DNA of 5,748 nucleotides, from the NCBI GenBank assembly GCA_002345845.1, contig DDWF01000010.1:1312-7059 (forward strand), in the 5' to 3' direction. The notes beneath the pieces are model-generated. The model made no database searches and was not told the origin of the DNA. It worked only from the letters and a program-made list of their open reading frames with translations. Source of the stretch: Betaproteobacteria bacterium UBA2293 (GTDB taxonomy: Bacteria; Pseudomonadota; Gammaproteobacteria; Burkholderiales; Rhodocyclaceae). Position 1 is the first letter of the stretch, and every line of letters starts with the position of its first letter. Below are positions 5,253-5,748 of the stretch, one piece after another. The position numbers and the translations under genes were made by a program.

Positions 5253-5748
5253 CAATGACGCACCGCGAATGCGGGCTTCTGCTGCGCTGCTGAATCAATC
5301 GGCTGCGGATCGAGCACGGATACCGTCAGCGTATCGTCGCTGAAGTATTGTTTCGCCACGGCCTGCACCTCCTCGGCTGTCACGCTGCGAATCTTTTCCA
5401 GCAGCTTGTCGATGTCGCGCCAATGCACACCTGTGGCTTCGGCAAAACCGATTTCCATCGCCTGCGCCATCAGCGAATCACGTTTATAGACTTGTGCAGC
5501 GATGGTCTGCGTCTTGACGCGCTTCAATTCTTCCGCGGTCACGCCCTCCTCCTGAATGCGGCGAATTTCCGCTTTCAGGGCCACCTCCAGTTCCGCGATG
5601 GACTTGCCGGCCGCCGGTTGGCCGGCGAGCATGAACAGCGACTCGCCACGCAGCGTGGCGTCATAGCCGGCGCTCGCCGACTGGGCAAGTTTTTCGCCCC
5701 GCACCAGGCGCTTGGGAAAGCGTGCCGCATCGTTGCCGGCAAGCAGCG
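5252..5748 (-). CDS. M16-family zinc peptidase, C-terminal part (partial)
   Basis: About 165 residues of the C-terminal half of an M16 peptidase are visible; the rest, including any HxxEH motif, lies past the right edge. The segment LLAGNDAARFPKRLV matches the place of the glycine loop and SRL motif of M16 C-terminal domains. It is followed by SASAGYDATLRGESLFMLAGQPAAGKS, the helix IAELEVALKAEIRRIQEEGVTAEELKRVKTQ typical of the family, then WRDIDKLLEKIRSVTAEEVQAVAKQYFSDDTLTVSVLDP. No R/Y pair is seen at the expected place, which fits the catalytic member of a split M16B pair whose partner supplies that pair. Its stop lies 11 bases from the partner's ATG and overlaps the partner's Shine-Dalgarno, so the genes form one operon. 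The substrate is unknown and the catalytic role is inferred. Confidence 0.88.
   Translation of the reverse strand, partial: LLAGNDAARFPKRLVRGEKLAQSASAGYDATLRGESLFMLAGQPAAGKSIAELEVALKAEIRRIQEEGVTAEELKRVKTQTIAAQVYKRDSLMAQAMEIGFAEATGVHWRDIDKLLEKIRSVTAEEVQAVAKQYFSDDTLTVSVLDPQPIDSAAQQKPAFAVRH

Noticed and set aside
5241..5255. TTG start at 5255 for the M16 partner
   Set aside because: It overlaps the upstream stop codon, and the AGGAAG site lies after it, pointing to the ATG at 5240.

Overview
The window is GC-rich and almost fully coding. Gene families and codon use suggest a betaproteobacterium, perhaps Rhodocyclales or a relative. That is an inference from protein style, not a marker gene. No RNA gene, CRISPR array, transposase or integrase is visible, and no stretch over 300 bases lacks a gene.

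Layout. (1) Bases 1-1588, + strand: the end of an OmpR/PhoB-type response regulator, then a complete PhoQ-like membrane histidine kinase joined by an ATGA overlap. (2) Bases 1589-3148, + strand: a tightly overlapping three-gene operon of ECF sigma factor, zinc-finger transmembrane anti-sigma factor, and membrane-anchored periplasmic heavy-metal sensor of the CnrX/ZraP/CpxP kind. The arrangement resembles CnrYXH-type metal signalling, but no efflux pump is visible. (3) Bases 3149-3731, + strand: a separately promoted gene for a small exported protein of unknown function with a His-Asp cluster at its predicted mature N-terminus. (4) Bases 3732-3812: a convergent intergenic region with two hairpins. 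(5) Bases 3813-5748, - strand: a two-gene M16 peptidase operon. The upstream catalytic-type subunit is cut by the window edge. The downstream subunit lacks the zinc motif.

The main observation is that the sigma gene and the His-rich exported protein gene are preceded by the same promoter-like pattern, GGAACATTT-N10-TTCGTT (GGAAC-N16-CGTT). All 15 fixed positions and the spacing are identical. This predicts that the sigma factor drives its own operon and the exported protein. The four genes would then form one envelope circuit: the periplasmic sensor and transmembrane anti-sigma factor hold the sigma factor, a periplasmic signal (probably a metal) frees it, and a His-rich periplasmic protein is made. 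At both promoters the CGTT box overlaps the left arm of an inverted repeat.

A second observation is an 80-bp REP/MITE-like double palindrome inside the start of the non-catalytic M16 gene. It is read in frame and lengthens the region before the signal peptide's hydrophobic core by about 28 residues.
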